Shown: positions 1 to 9,294 of the stretch, one piece after another
Numbering within the stretch: position 1 is the first letter of the stretch
Layout of the letters: every line of letters begins with the position of its first letter
NCBI GenBank assembly: GCA_046765875.1
Contig: JBKPSJ010000173.1
Span: 1 to 21,898 of the forward strand
DNA length: 21,898 nucleotides
Direction of reading: 5' to 3'
Origin: DASRHY01 sp046765875
GTDB taxonomy: Bacteria; Actinomycetota; Actinomycetes; Propionibacteriales; Kribbellaceae
Translations under genes and position numbers: made by a program
The notes under the pieces: generated by a model
Database searches by the model: none
Told to the model about the DNA's origin: nothing
What the model saw: the letters and a program-made list of their open reading frames with translations, nothing else

Positions 1-143
1 CCGCCCTGCGGGTTCTGGAACGGGATGAAGTTGGCGATCAGCGTGACCGTGTCGGGACGGTCCGGGCTGACGAAGGCGTAGACGTCGGTGTTGTCGGCCA
101 CCGGGTCCTTGGAGATCTCGGGTGCTTCGCGATGCGACGACAT
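1..143 (-). CDS. DUF4331 family protein, N-terminal part only (cut by window edge)
   Basis: The 47 visible residues open with MSSHREAPEISKDP, followed by a segment reading ADNTDVYAFVSPDRPDTVTL and then LIANFIPFQNPQGG. This is the characteristic start of DUF4331 proteins, whose biochemical role is not established. The ATG at 143 is preceded by AGGAG seven bases upstream, which fixes the start. Only 4 bp separate it from the stop of the small twin-arginine protein upstream, so the two are probably one transcript and translated together. No signal peptide is visible in this part. The rest of the gene lies outside the window, so length and completeness cannot be judged. Confidence 0.85.
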   Translation of the reverse strand, partial: MSSHREAPEISKDPVADNTDVYAFVSPDRPDTVTLIANFIPFQNPQG

Positions 144-147
144 GGCA

Positions 148-405
148 CTACTCCTGTCCGGTGGCGCGGACGAGCTTGGCCACCAGATCGGCGTCGTTCA
201 CGACGACCTCGCGCTCGCCGACCATGATGGTGATCTCGGGCTTCGACACGTCGCCGATCCAGGCGACCATCGGACCGGAGCCGTTGTGCGTCGCGGCGCC
301 CTCGTCCTGGTTCTTCTCCGTGATGACGACGACTCCGGCGGTGGCGACGGCCGCGGCCCCCGCGCCCGTCATCACCAGGAAGCCGCGTCGGCTTGCGTCC
401 TTCAT
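148..405 (-). CDS. Small twin-arginine signal protein, function unknown
   Basis: This is an 85-aa protein with a Tat-type N-terminus: SRRGFL at residues 5-10, then a hydrophobic stretch rich in Ala, Gly and Val to about residue 33. The remaining ~50 residues are polar, with a GPMVAWIGDVSKPEITIMVGEREVVVN segment in two halves and no domain that I recognise. The start is ATG 405 because a strong AGGAGG lies seven to eight bases upstream; a longer reading to 423 has no such site and would displace the Tat motif. There is no clear AxA cleavage site, so it may stay membrane-anchored. It sits 4 bp upstream of the DUF4331 gene, which suggests a shared task at or outside the membrane. That link is inferred from position only. 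Confidence 0.75.
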   Translation of the reverse strand: MKDASRRGFLVMTGAGAAAVATAGVVVITEKNQDEGAATHNGSGPMVAWIGDVSKPEITIMVGEREVVVNDADLVAKLVRATGQE

Positions 406-501
406 GACTGGTCCCCTCCTCAAGGAACTGGACGACAGCCAGACTTCGGAGCAGGACGCAAGCCGGATGGCCGGGGCTTGTGGCCCGGGACAGGGGCCCG
501 A

Positions 502-888
502 TCAGTCGGTCGCCAGGACCGACAGGATGTTGCCGGCCGGGTCCTTGAACCAGGCGATGTCGGGGCCCAGGTTGTGGGTCTTCCCGCGCATGACGCCCTT
601 CTCGTCCTGCGGCGACCCCGGGTACTTCTCGAACTGGACACCCTTCGCTACCAGCGCGTCGACGGCCTCGTCGATGTCGGCGACCGGGAAGTTGAGGATC
701 GTGTACGTCGCCGGGACGTGGTCCTCCTTCGGGTACACCAGTGTCGGCCGGGCACCGTCGTCCAGATGCAGCGTGAGCAGGCCGCCCTCGTCGGTGACCT
801 TGATCCCGAGAATCTCGCCGTAGAACTTCTTCGTGGCCTCGAGGTCATTGGTCGAGAACCCGCTGAACGCCTTCACACTCCCGAACAT
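502..888 (-). CDS. VOC family (glyoxalase/bleomycin-resistance fold) protein
   Basis: This 128-aa single-domain protein is of typical size for the vicinal oxygen chelate superfamily. It begins MFGSVKAFSGFSTNDLEA, the usual first beta strand and helix, continues with KKFYGEILGIKV, and ends with the paired motif GPDIAWFKDPAGNILSVLA. The start at 888 is chosen because AAGGAG lies six bases upstream; the frame is open to 945 but that extension has no ribosome-binding site and is not VOC-like. The family includes glyoxalases, dioxygenases and drug-binding proteins, so the substrate cannot be read from sequence. It is transcribed divergently from lon. A 96-bp gap separates it from the next gene on the same strand, so co-transcription with that gene is possible but not shown. 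Confidence 0.85.
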   Translation of the reverse strand: MFGSVKAFSGFSTNDLEATKKFYGEILGIKVTDEGGLLTLHLDDGARPTLVYPKEDHVPATYTILNFPVADIDEAVDALVAKGVQFEKYPGSPQDEKGVMRGKTHNLGPDIAWFKDPAGNILSVLATD

Positions 889-998
889 TGCTGACTCCTT
901 CGCGTCGATGACCCCGGATAGACCATCCCACCGGCGCCAACTCATCGGGCGGACCTGTTCGCTGTCAGCGATCGGGGAATGAAATCGGCGTCTGCAGC

Positions 999-1019
999 CT
1001 TGAGTCGGTGTAGCTCAAC
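999..1019 (+). promoter_or_regulatory. Candidate HAIR element (HspR operator) upstream of lon
   Basis: The sequence reads CTTGAGT, seven bases, then GCTCAAC. The HspR-associated inverted repeat of actinobacteria is CTTGAGT-N7-ACTCAAG, so the left arm is perfect, the spacing is exact and the right arm matches at five of seven positions. It ends 25 bp before the lon start, where repressor binding could block transcription. HspR control of lon is established in Streptomyces; its operation here is inferred. Confidence 0.72.
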
Positions 1020-1044
1020 TTTCGACTCCGAGGGACTACAGAAT

Positions 1045-3441
<2,397 letters not shown>

Positions 3442-3452
3442 TCCCTGGTCAA

Positions 3453-3482
3453 GGGGTGGCGCGATCTCCCTCGCGCCACCCC
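3453..3482 (+). terminator. Hairpin terminator after lon
   Basis: A perfect 11-bp stem (GGGGTGGCGCG pairing with CGCGCCACCCC) encloses an 8-base loop, starting 11 bases after the lon stop. There is no T-tract, which is common for actinobacterial terminators. Confidence 0.85.
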
Positions 3483-3598
3483 GCACAGTCGTTGCACAAG
3501 CAGCGGTGCCGCTGGACATGGCCGGCGTTGTGCGGTGGCATCACTACCTGTGCAACGTCGCCGCGGGTTGTTCATCGTACGGACGTAGGGTCGGGATC

Positions 3599-4120
3599 AT
3601 GGTGAGCTTCGAACCCGGACGGACCGCCCTGGTGACGATCGACCTGATGGACCGGATCGTCGGGCTGCCGCTCTCACCCCGGCCCGGGACGGAGGTGCTC
3701 GAGCGCTCTATCGAGCTGGCCGACGCGTTCCGCAAGGCCGGCGCGACCGTCGTCGCGGTACGGGTCGAGCGGCCGAACCTCGCCGAGCAGCCACGCGGCA
3801 GTGAACTGGCCGCGGATCTCGTCCAGCCAGGCGATCACATCGTCGTCAAGCGGTCGACCGGCGCCTTCCTCAACACCGACCTGGACGAGTACCTCAACCA
3901 GCACGGCGTCGACACGATCGTGTTCACCGGGATCGCCACCAACCTCGGAGTCGAGTCGACCGCACGGGTCGCGGCCGACCTGCAGTACGAACTGTTCTTC
4001 GTCGAGGACGCGATGACGGCGCGGTCTCCGGAGGAGCACGAGGCCGCGATCAAGCTGAACTTCCCCCGCTTCGGCACCATCTGCTCGACGGCCGACGTCC
4101 TGGCCGCGCTCACCACCTGA
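3599..4120 (+). CDS. Isochorismatase-fold hydrolase lacking the usual catalytic cysteine
   Basis: This 173-aa protein has the isochorismatase/nicotinamidase fold. An N-terminal strand ends in the expected aspartate (VTIDLMD, D15), a lysine occurs in VVKRSTGAF (K84), and the hallmark turn reads FTGIATNLGVESTARVA. In hydrolases of this superfamily the position of G117 is the nucleophilic cysteine (as in GVATDVCV). Here it is glycine, as I recall also for E. coli YecD, whose reaction is unknown to me. The protein may therefore be a non-cysteine enzyme or a binding protein. ATG 3599 is chosen since it starts directly before the first strand; the frame extends to 3506 with unrelated residues. It converges with the B3/4-domain gene and overlaps it by 11 bp. 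Confidence 0.85.
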   Translation: MVSFEPGRTALVTIDLMDRIVGLPLSPRPGTEVLERSIELADAFRKAGATVVAVRVERPNLAEQPRGSELAADLVQPGDHIVVKRSTGAFLNTDLDEYLNQHGVDTIVFTGIATNLGVESTARVAADLQYELFFVEDAMTARSPEEHEAAIKLNFPRFGTICSTADVLAALTT

Positions 4121-4796
4121 ACTCGGGATTGTCCGCGGACAGAACGGCGGTCACCGGTTCGGCCGGCCATACGGCGGCAATCTCCGTACTGAGCGTCGCA
4201 ACGAGCGAGCGAATGTCCTCTGTTGCCGAATCGTGCAGGGCCTCGGCGACGATCAGCACGCTCGATGTTGTGTCGCCCACGGCGGACTCCGCGCTCTGTC
4301 GGTTCGTCCAGCGTCGCGCATGCGCCTGGCCCGCGGCGTCGGCGAACACCACCTCACCCGGAGTCGGATTCTCCACCGCGCCGGAGAACGCGAGGTACCG
4401 CTCGTCGCCGGCCGCGTACCGGACCTCCAGCGGCATCGTGATCCGGTCGACATCGAGAACCGCGACCGGGATCGCGTACGCCGCCGACACCGCGTTGCAC
4501 AGATCCACCAGCGGATGGATCCGCGGCAACCCGCCCTCCTTGCGAAGTCGCCGCAGCAACGACTCGGCGGCGCATCGGTATTGGGTCGGCTTCAGCCCGA
4601 GCTGCGAGAACGCGCGCCGCCAGGCCTGGATCTCGGCCAGCTCACCCTCGGTACTTTGGGCGAGCCTCGCCTTGGCCCGTTCCGTGTACGCCGCCGGGTC
4701 GACCTCTGCGTCCTTGCCGACCCCGTTCACGTACAGGACACCGGCGACCAGCTGCGGGAAGTCCCGCCACAGCTCACTCGAATGCCGGAACCGCAT
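4110..4796 (-). CDS. B3/4 domain protein (PheRS beta-subunit-like domain)
   Basis: This 228-aa protein resembles free-standing B3/B4 domains of the phenylalanyl-tRNA synthetase beta chain. Diagnostic stretches are EIQAWRRAFSQLGLKPTQYR (55-74), ESLLRRL (78-84), LPRIHPLVDLCNAVS (90-104) and IPVAVLDVDRI (109-119). In tRNA synthetases this domain belongs to the editing region; free-standing copies are suspected to edit or bind aminoacyl-tRNA or amino acids, but the role here is unproven. ATG 4796 follows GAGGAGGG with a short spacer. The first 23 bp overlap the end of the EamA exporter gene, so the two are probably translationally coupled, which hints at an amino acid-related function for the pair. 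Its 3' end overlaps the convergent isochorismatase-fold gene by 11 bp. Confidence 0.85.
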   Translation of the reverse strand: MRFRHSSELWRDFPQLVAGVLYVNGVGKDAEVDPAAYTERAKARLAQSTEGELAEIQAWRRAFSQLGLKPTQYRCAAESLLRRLRKEGGLPRIHPLVDLCNAVSAAYAIPVAVLDVDRITMPLEVRYAAGDERYLAFSGAVENPTPGEVVFADAAGQAHARRWTNRQSAESAVGDTTSSVLIVAEALHDSATEDIRSLVATLSTEIAAVWPAEPVTAVLSADNPEFRW

Positions 4797-5667
4797 GTGC
4801 CCTCCTCAGCACCGGCTTGGAGACCAGGCCCGCGGCCAGCCCGCAGACCACGACCAGCATGCCCGCCCACACCATCGGCCCGGGAGCCCGGCCGCCGGTG
4901 ACGATCCCGGTCAGTGCGGCCGAGACCGGCGCGACCCCGGTGAGCAGGCCGACCGTACCCGCACCGAGCGAGGCCACCGTCGAGTACCAGAGCAGGAACG
5001 CGACCGCGGTCACCATCACCGCCAGGTAGCCGATCGCCGCCCAGTCGGCACCATCGAGCCGGCGCATCGCGAAGGGGCCCTCGGCCACCAATCCGAGCAC
5101 GGCGAACATCGCCGTACCGATCCAGACCGAGTGCACCGACACTCCCCACGCCGTATGCCGCGGCAGCACCGGCACCGCGAGCAACGTGAACCCCGCCTCG
5201 CACAGCAACGCCACCGCGGCCCACGCGATCCCGATCGGGTCCGCGCGGCCGGTGCCCTCGACGAGCACGCTTCCCGCCGTCACGACCACCGCCGCCGCGA
5301 TCACCCGGCCATGTGGTGTACGTCGTTCCAGCAGTGGGCCGATGATTCCGAGCAGGACCGGTACGCACGCCACCGCGACGGCGATGACGGCCGGTTCGGC
5401 ATGGGCGACACCACGAACCACCGCGATGTTGAACAACACCAGACCGCTGGCCGCGATACCGGTGAACCACAACCATTCGCGGCCGCGCGGCCGGACGATG
5501 CGTACCCCGGCCAGTCGTGCGATCAGCACCAGGATCGCTGCGGCCGCGGCGTACCGGATCGCCTGGGCGGTGAACAGCGGCGCGTCGGTGAGCACCTGCG
5601 ACACCCCGACACTGCCGCCGACCAGGGTCATCCCGCCGACGCCGGAGGCGATGCTGCGAAGCTTCAT
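4774..5667 (-). CDS. EamA/DMT family exporter
   Basis: This 297-aa integral membrane protein has about ten hydrophobic segments arranged as two EamA repeats (roughly residues 8-135 and 145-285). Typical pieces are AQAIRYAAAAAILVLIARL in the first repeat and the GTVGLLTGVAPVSAALTG region in the second. Members export amino acids, drugs or metabolites; the cargo cannot be told. ATG 5667 (MKLRSIASG) is preferred, as an earlier ATG at 5688 would leave only 9 bp to the divergent regulator gene and no room for a promoter; neither has a strong ribosome-binding site. It is divergent from the MocR-type regulator, an arrangement usually meaning direct control, and it overlaps the downstream B3/4 gene by 23 bp. 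Confidence 0.9.
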   Translation of the reverse strand: MKLRSIASGVGGMTLVGGSVGVSQVLTDAPLFTAQAIRYAAAAAILVLIARLAGVRIVRPRGREWLWFTGIAASGLVLFNIAVVRGVAHAEPAVIAVAVACVPVLLGIIGPLLERRTPHGRVIAAAVVVTAGSVLVEGTGRADPIGIAWAAVALLCEAGFTLLAVPVLPRHTAWGVSVHSVWIGTAMFAVLGLVAEGPFAMRRLDGADWAAIGYLAVMVTAVAFLLWYSTVASLGAGTVGLLTGVAPVSAALTGIVTGGRAPGPMVWAGMLVVVCGLAAGLVSKPVLRRAHAVPAFE

Positions 5668-5669
5668 GC

Positions 5670-5696
5670 GGACCACGATCGTCGTCATAATGGTCC
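5670..5696. promoter_or_regulatory. Divergent promoter/operator between EamA and MocR-type genes
   Basis: An inverted repeat GGACCA (5670-5675) and TGGTCC (5691-5696) with a 15-bp spacer fills the 30-bp gap. CATAAT at 5686-5691 lies six bases before the ATG at 5698, the placement expected for the -10 box of a leaderless actinobacterial transcript. A TATGAC on the opposite strand (5684-5689) could serve the exporter. The site is a candidate operator for the adjacent regulator. Confidence 0.5.
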
Positions 5697-5697
5697 G

Positions 5698-7164
5698 ATG
5701 GGAAGGTCCAAACAACGGCTGGTCGACAGGTCCATAACCGGCAGCGACTTCCTCCAGCTCAGCATCGAGGACGCGCCGGCCGGCGGACTGTCGGACTGGC
5801 TGACCGAGCGGCTGCGCGATGCGATCGCCGATGGGCGGCTGCCGGTGGGGAGCCGACTGCCCGCGACCCGGGAGCTCGCCGCGGAGCTACGGGTGTCGCG
5901 CGGAGTTGTCACGGAGGCGTACCAGCGGCTGATCGAGGACGGGCACGTCGCAGGTCGTGGCCGCGCCGGCACCGTGGTCCTGGCCGCGCCGGTCGTCAAT
6001 CCGCAACCGGCAGCACCGGTCTCGATGCCGAAGGTGTTCGACGGGGAGCCGGATCAGGAGGTGTTCGACGCGCTCCGTACGGCACCGGCTCGCATCGATC
6101 TGTCGCCGGGCGTACCGGATCTGGCTGCGTTTCCCCGTGCCGCCTGGCTGCGCGCCGAGCGGACCGTGCTGGGCAATCTGTCACCGGCCGCGTTCGGGTA
6201 CGGCGACCCGCGCGGCGCGCCGGTGTTCCGGCAGGCGGTGGCGAACTGGCTGGGCCGGTACCGGGGCATCCGGGTCGATCCGGGCGATGTGATCGTGGTC
6301 GCCGGCGTCGCCCAGGCACTCGGCCTGCTCGCCCAGGTGCTGCAACGCGACGGCATCGGTGAACTCGCCGTCGAGGACCCGGGCTCGCTCGGAGCCCGGC
6401 AGCATCTGTGGACCACCGGGCTGCGGACCCCGCCCGTCGCGGTCGACGCTGGCGGGTTGCGGGTGTCCGAACTGGTCGCGAGCGGCGCGCCGGCGGTGCT
6501 GATGACGCCGGCGCACCAGTTCCCGACCGGAGTCGTACTCGACGGCCGCCGCCGGCGCGAACTCCTGCGCTGGGCCGAGGACGGCGGGCTGGTGCTCGAG
6601 GACGACTACGACGCCGAGCACCGCTACGACCGGCCACCCGTTCCGGCCCTGCGATCATTGCTGGCAGATCGGGTCTGCTACACCGGCAGCGTCTCCAAGA
6701 TCCTCGCTCCGGCGCTGCGAGTGGGCTGGACGGCGGTGCCGCGCCGGTACCACGACGACGTGGTCGCAGCCAAGCGCAGTGCCGACCTCGGCAACGCCGT
6801 ACTTCCGCAACTGGTCCTGGCCGAGCTGATGACGTCCGGCGAGATGGAGCGGCACCTGCGCCAGATCCGGCGCCGGCACCGGCGCCGGCGCGATGCCATG
6901 ATCGATGCCCTCAGCAACCATCTGCCGGAGGCGCGGGTGCACGGCGCGGCGGCGGGCCTACATCTGATGATCACGTTCGACGACATCGACGACACTACGC
7001 TGGCTGCGGCCGCGCTGGACCGGGGTGTCAAGGTGCAGCCGCTGTCCTGGCACCGTCAGCGGCCGGGATCGCCGGGCCTGGTCCTCGGGTACGCCGCCCG
7101 ATCGGCCGGCGAGATCGCCGAGGGGATCGAGATCATCGCCGCGGCGGCTTTCGCTGTGAGGTAG
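5698..7164 (+). CDS. MocR/PdxR-type GntR regulator with aminotransferase domain
   Basis: This 488-aa protein has an N-terminal GntR winged helix-turn-helix (about 15-90: DWLTERLRDAIADGRLPVGS, then LPATRELAAELRVSRGVV). It is joined by a linker to a fold-type I PLP aminotransferase-like domain (about 120-485). The PLP-binding lysine is K334 in YTGSVSKILAPALRVGW, and the LVLEDDYDAEHRYD stretch is the typical aspartate motif. Such proteins sense PLP or an amino compound and control neighbouring metabolic or transport genes. The frame is open far upstream of 5698, but that reading is antisense to the exporter and B3/4 genes and is not protein-like. ATG 5698 has no Shine-Dalgarno but a -10 box at leaderless distance. 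The divergent EamA/B3-4 pair is the likely target. The last 109 bp overlap the ECF sigma factor gene on the other strand. Confidence 0.93.
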   Translation: MGRSKQRLVDRSITGSDFLQLSIEDAPAGGLSDWLTERLRDAIADGRLPVGSRLPATRELAAELRVSRGVVTEAYQRLIEDGHVAGRGRAGTVVLAAPVVNPQPAAPVSMPKVFDGEPDQEVFDALRTAPARIDLSPGVPDLAAFPRAAWLRAERTVLGNLSPAAFGYGDPRGAPVFRQAVANWLGRYRGIRVDPGDVIVVAGVAQALGLLAQVLQRDGIGELAVEDPGSLGARQHLWTTGLRTPPVAVDAGGLRVSELVASGAPAVLMTPAHQFPTGVVLDGRRRRELLRWAEDGGLVLEDDYDAEHRYDRPPVPALRSLLADRVCYTGSVSKILAPALRVGWTAVPRRYHDDVVAAKRSADLGNAVLPQLVLAELMTSGEMERHLRQIRRRHRRRRDAMIDALSNHLPEARVHGAAAGLHLMITFDDIDDTTLAAAALDRGVKVQPLSWHRQRPGSPGLVLGYAARSAGEIAEGIEIIAAAAFAVR

Positions 7165-8327
7165 CGCTGCTCGGGCAGGCTGGTGGTCCGGTTCGCGGCG
7201 GCCGAGTAATGCTTGGCAGCCCGCCCGGCATCGCCGAGCATCTCGTACAGGTGGCCGCGTACGGCGTCGAGCCGGTAGTTCCCGGGCAGCTGTTCGTCCA
7301 GTTGTTGGAGCAGTTCCAGTCCGACCTCCGGACCGTGCACCATCGCCGCGGCGACTGCCCGGTTCAGCGCGACCACCGGGCTGTCGATGATCTTCGCCAG
7401 CAGGCCGTACAGGCTGAGGATCTGCGGCCAGTCGGTGTCCTCGGCTGAGGCCGCGCCGTCGTGCTGGGCCGCGATCGCCGCCTGCAGCTGGTACTCGCCG
7501 ACTATCCCGCGCGCCATCGCCCGGGTGACCAGTACGACGCCTTCGGCGATCAGCTCTCGATCCCACAGCGAGCGGTCCTGTTCGGCGAGCGGGATCAGCT
7601 CGCCCATCGGACCCGTACGGGCCGGCCGGCGTGCGTCGGTGAGCAGCATCAACGCCAGCAACCCGGCCACCTCGCCGTCCTCGGGCAGCAGCGCATGGAC
7701 GGATCTGGTCAGCCGGATCGCCTCGCCGGCCAGATCGACGCGGATCAGGTCGTCCCCGGCGGAGCTCGCGTATCCCTCGTTGAAGATCAGGTAGAGCACT
7801 CGGAGCACCGACTGCAACCGCTGCGCACGCTCGTCGCCGACCGGCATCCGGAACGTCTCGTCGGACTCCTTGATCCGGGCCTTCGCGCGGCTGATCCGCT
7901 GCGCCATCGTTGCCTCCGGCACCATGAACGCCCGTGCGATCTCGGCGGTCGTCAGTCCGCCGACGGCGCGCAACGTCAGGGCGACCGCCGACGGTGGCGT
8001 GAGCGCCGGATGACAGCACAGGAACAGCAACTCGAGTGTGTCGTCGCGATCGCTGATCTCCGGTTCCGGCTCGGTTGCTCGCTGCTCGCGCCGGCGCCGG
8101 GCCTGCTCGCTGCGATAGATGTCGGTCATCCGCCGGCCCGCGGTCTGCAGCAGCCAGCCGCGCGGGTTCTCAGGTACGCCGTCGCGTCGCCAGCGTTCGG
8201 CCGCCGCGATCAGCGCCTCCTGTACGGCGTCCTCGGCCGTACTGAAGTCTCCGTGCCGGCGGACCACCGTGCCGAGGACCTGCGGCGCCAACTCGCGCAG
8301 CAGGTCCTCGACCGGATCGGAAGGCAT
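7056..8327 (-). CDS. ECF42-type RNA polymerase sigma factor with C-terminal extension
   Basis: This 423-aa ECF sigma factor has region sigma-2 at about 13-80 (STAEDAVQEALIAAAERW, NPRGWLLQTAGRRMTDIYR) and sigma-4 at about 98-155 (ELLFLCCHPALTPPSAVALTL, GLTTAEIARAFMVPEATMAQRISRAK). A long C-terminal domain with helical/TPR-like repeats follows (about 175-395). This layout and the upstream DGPF gene are the hallmarks of group ECF42, which has no classical anti-sigma factor. ATG 8327 shares one base with the DGPF stop (TGATG), implying coupled translation. The family's usual end would be near residue 397 (YLTAKAAAA). The present frame continues about 26 residues, and the last ~36 codons are antisense to the MocR-type gene, so the natural stop seems to be missing. 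Confidence 0.92.
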   Translation of the reverse strand: MPSDPVEDLLRELAPQVLGTVVRRHGDFSTAEDAVQEALIAAAERWRRDGVPENPRGWLLQTAGRRMTDIYRSEQARRRREQRATEPEPEISDRDDTLELLFLCCHPALTPPSAVALTLRAVGGLTTAEIARAFMVPEATMAQRISRAKARIKESDETFRMPVGDERAQRLQSVLRVLYLIFNEGYASSAGDDLIRVDLAGEAIRLTRSVHALLPEDGEVAGLLALMLLTDARRPARTGPMGELIPLAEQDRSLWDRELIAEGVVLVTRAMARGIVGEYQLQAAIAAQHDGAASAEDTDWPQILSLYGLLAKIIDSPVVALNRAVAAAMVHGPEVGLELLQQLDEQLPGNYRLDAVRGHLYEMLGDAGRAAKHYSAAANRTTSLPEQRYLTAKAAAAMISIPSAISPADRAAYPRTRPGDPGR

Positions 8328-8728
8328 CACATCTCGCTGGTGATCGAGGCCATCACCTGACGGACCTCGATCCGCTGCCGGATCGGTACGCCACCCGGCC
8401 CCGGCGCCGACGACACCTGCGCGGCGATTTCGAGCGCGCGTTCCTCGGACTCGACGTCGACCATCTGGTACCCGGCCAGCACCTCCTTCGCCTCGGGGAA
8501 CGGCCCATCGGTGACGACCGGGGTACTGCGTCCGTCCGAACTGACGATCTTGGCCAGTTCGGGTCCGGTCAGCGCCATCGCCTCGATCAGTTCGCCGTTG
8601 GCGGCCAGCTCCCGGTTGAGCCGGGTCAGGTAGTCCAGATGAGCGGCCATGTCGGCCGGGTCCCACTCGGTCATCGGCGGGATACCCAGCTCGCTGTCGT
8701 ATTTGGTAAGCAGCATGAACTTGGTCAT
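8327..8728 (-). CDS. DGPF/YCII-related domain protein
   Basis: This 133-aa protein starts MTKFMLLTKYDSE and has the signature VTDGPFPEAKEVLAGYQMV with DGPF at 74-77, typical of the YCII-related DGPF family. These small proteins are almost always encoded beside ECF42 (and some other ECF) sigma factors and are thought to act in the same signalling module; their biochemical activity is not settled. ATG 8728 overlaps the stop of the upstream flavin-barrel gene by 4 bp (ATGA), and its own stop overlaps the sigma factor start by one base. The three genes therefore form a tightly coupled operon. DGPF proteins may be a sensor or a downstream enzyme for the sigma factor; the sequence does not decide. 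Confidence 0.93.
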   Translation of the reverse strand: MTKFMLLTKYDSELGIPPMTEWDPADMAAHLDYLTRLNRELAANGELIEAMALTGPELAKIVSSDGRSTPVVTDGPFPEAKEVLAGYQMVDVESEERALEIAAQVSSAPGPGGVPIRQRIEVRQVMASITSEM

Positions 8729-9207
8729 CGCGGGTCACCGTACGCCTTCACCAGATCCTCGACGGCCTTCGGCAGTGTGGTCTCGAAGTCGAGCAGCTTC
8801 GCCCAGTCGGGCATGACGGTGATGGTCACCATCTGCTTGTACAGCGACCGTATGCCGGCCTCCCAGCTCTCCATCTGCTCGGCCGGGACCAGCTTGCGGG
8901 CTGCCACGACGTACCCGTCCGGTACGCCGTCGACCAGTTCGAGGCTTGCCGACCCGCGCATCAGCAAGACGTTCGGCGGGAACTCCTGGGTGTCGATCGT
9001 GATGGCGACCCGCGGGTTCTGCTGCAGCGCCTTGACCTTGGCCGAGGTCGGTACGGTGTACAGCTTGATCTCCGAGCCGGTCCACAGGAAGCCGATCGGG
9101 ATCACCCGCGGATCGCCGTCGAGCGCGGTGTACGCGAGCCGGGCCGGGATACCCGACGCCAACAACTCCTGCGACAGCGGCTTGGCCAGGATCTCGGTGA
9201 CGTTCAT
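8725..9207 (-). CDS. Pyridoxamine 5'-phosphate oxidase-like flavin split-barrel protein
   Basis: This 160-aa protein is of the FMN-binding split-barrel type: ARLAYTALDGDPRVIPIGFLWTG (22-44), then EIKLYTVPTSAKVKALQQNPRVAITIDT, then the GSASLELVDG strand. This pattern is common in actinobacterial PNPOx-like and F420-dependent oxidoreductases; cofactor and substrate cannot be read here. ATG 9207 has an ideal AAGGAG seven bases upstream. It is the first gene of a three-gene operon with the DGPF protein (4-bp overlap) and the ECF42 sigma factor, so it could be part of the stress response that the sigma factor controls. I found no convincing ECF promoter in the 87 bp between it and the peptidase gene. 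Confidence 0.85.
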   Translation of the reverse strand: MNVTEILAKPLSQELLASGIPARLAYTALDGDPRVIPIGFLWTGSEIKLYTVPTSAKVKALQQNPRVAITIDTQEFPPNVLLMRGSASLELVDGVPDGYVVAARKLVPAEQMESWEAGIRSLYKQMVTITVMPDWAKLLDFETTLPKAVEDLVKAYGDPR

Positions 9208-9294
9208 CTTCGTGCTCCTTGTCTGCGTCGGTGGACTCTCGCCGTCAGAACGGAACCGCTTTCCCGGTCTCTACATCGGCCGGGTTGATGTGAC

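Noticed and set aside
406..501. Possible terminator hairpin after the VOC gene
   Set aside because: The GC-rich stretch near 465-500 gives only 5-bp or mismatched stems, none convincing.
3453..3482. A possible mobile-element end
   Set aside because: The inverted repeat is a local hairpin directly after lon and has no second copy or transposase nearby.
4129..5697. An upstream extension of about 520 codons of the MocR-type gene
   Set aside because: The frame is open but antisense to the B3/4 and EamA genes and has repetitive Arg/His/Asp composition. The winged-helix domain starts after 5698, where a promoter -10 box lies.
8328..8738. An upstream extension of the sigma factor frame
   Set aside because: It runs through the DGPF gene in another frame; the sigma-2 region starts after ATG 8327, which overlaps the DGPF stop.
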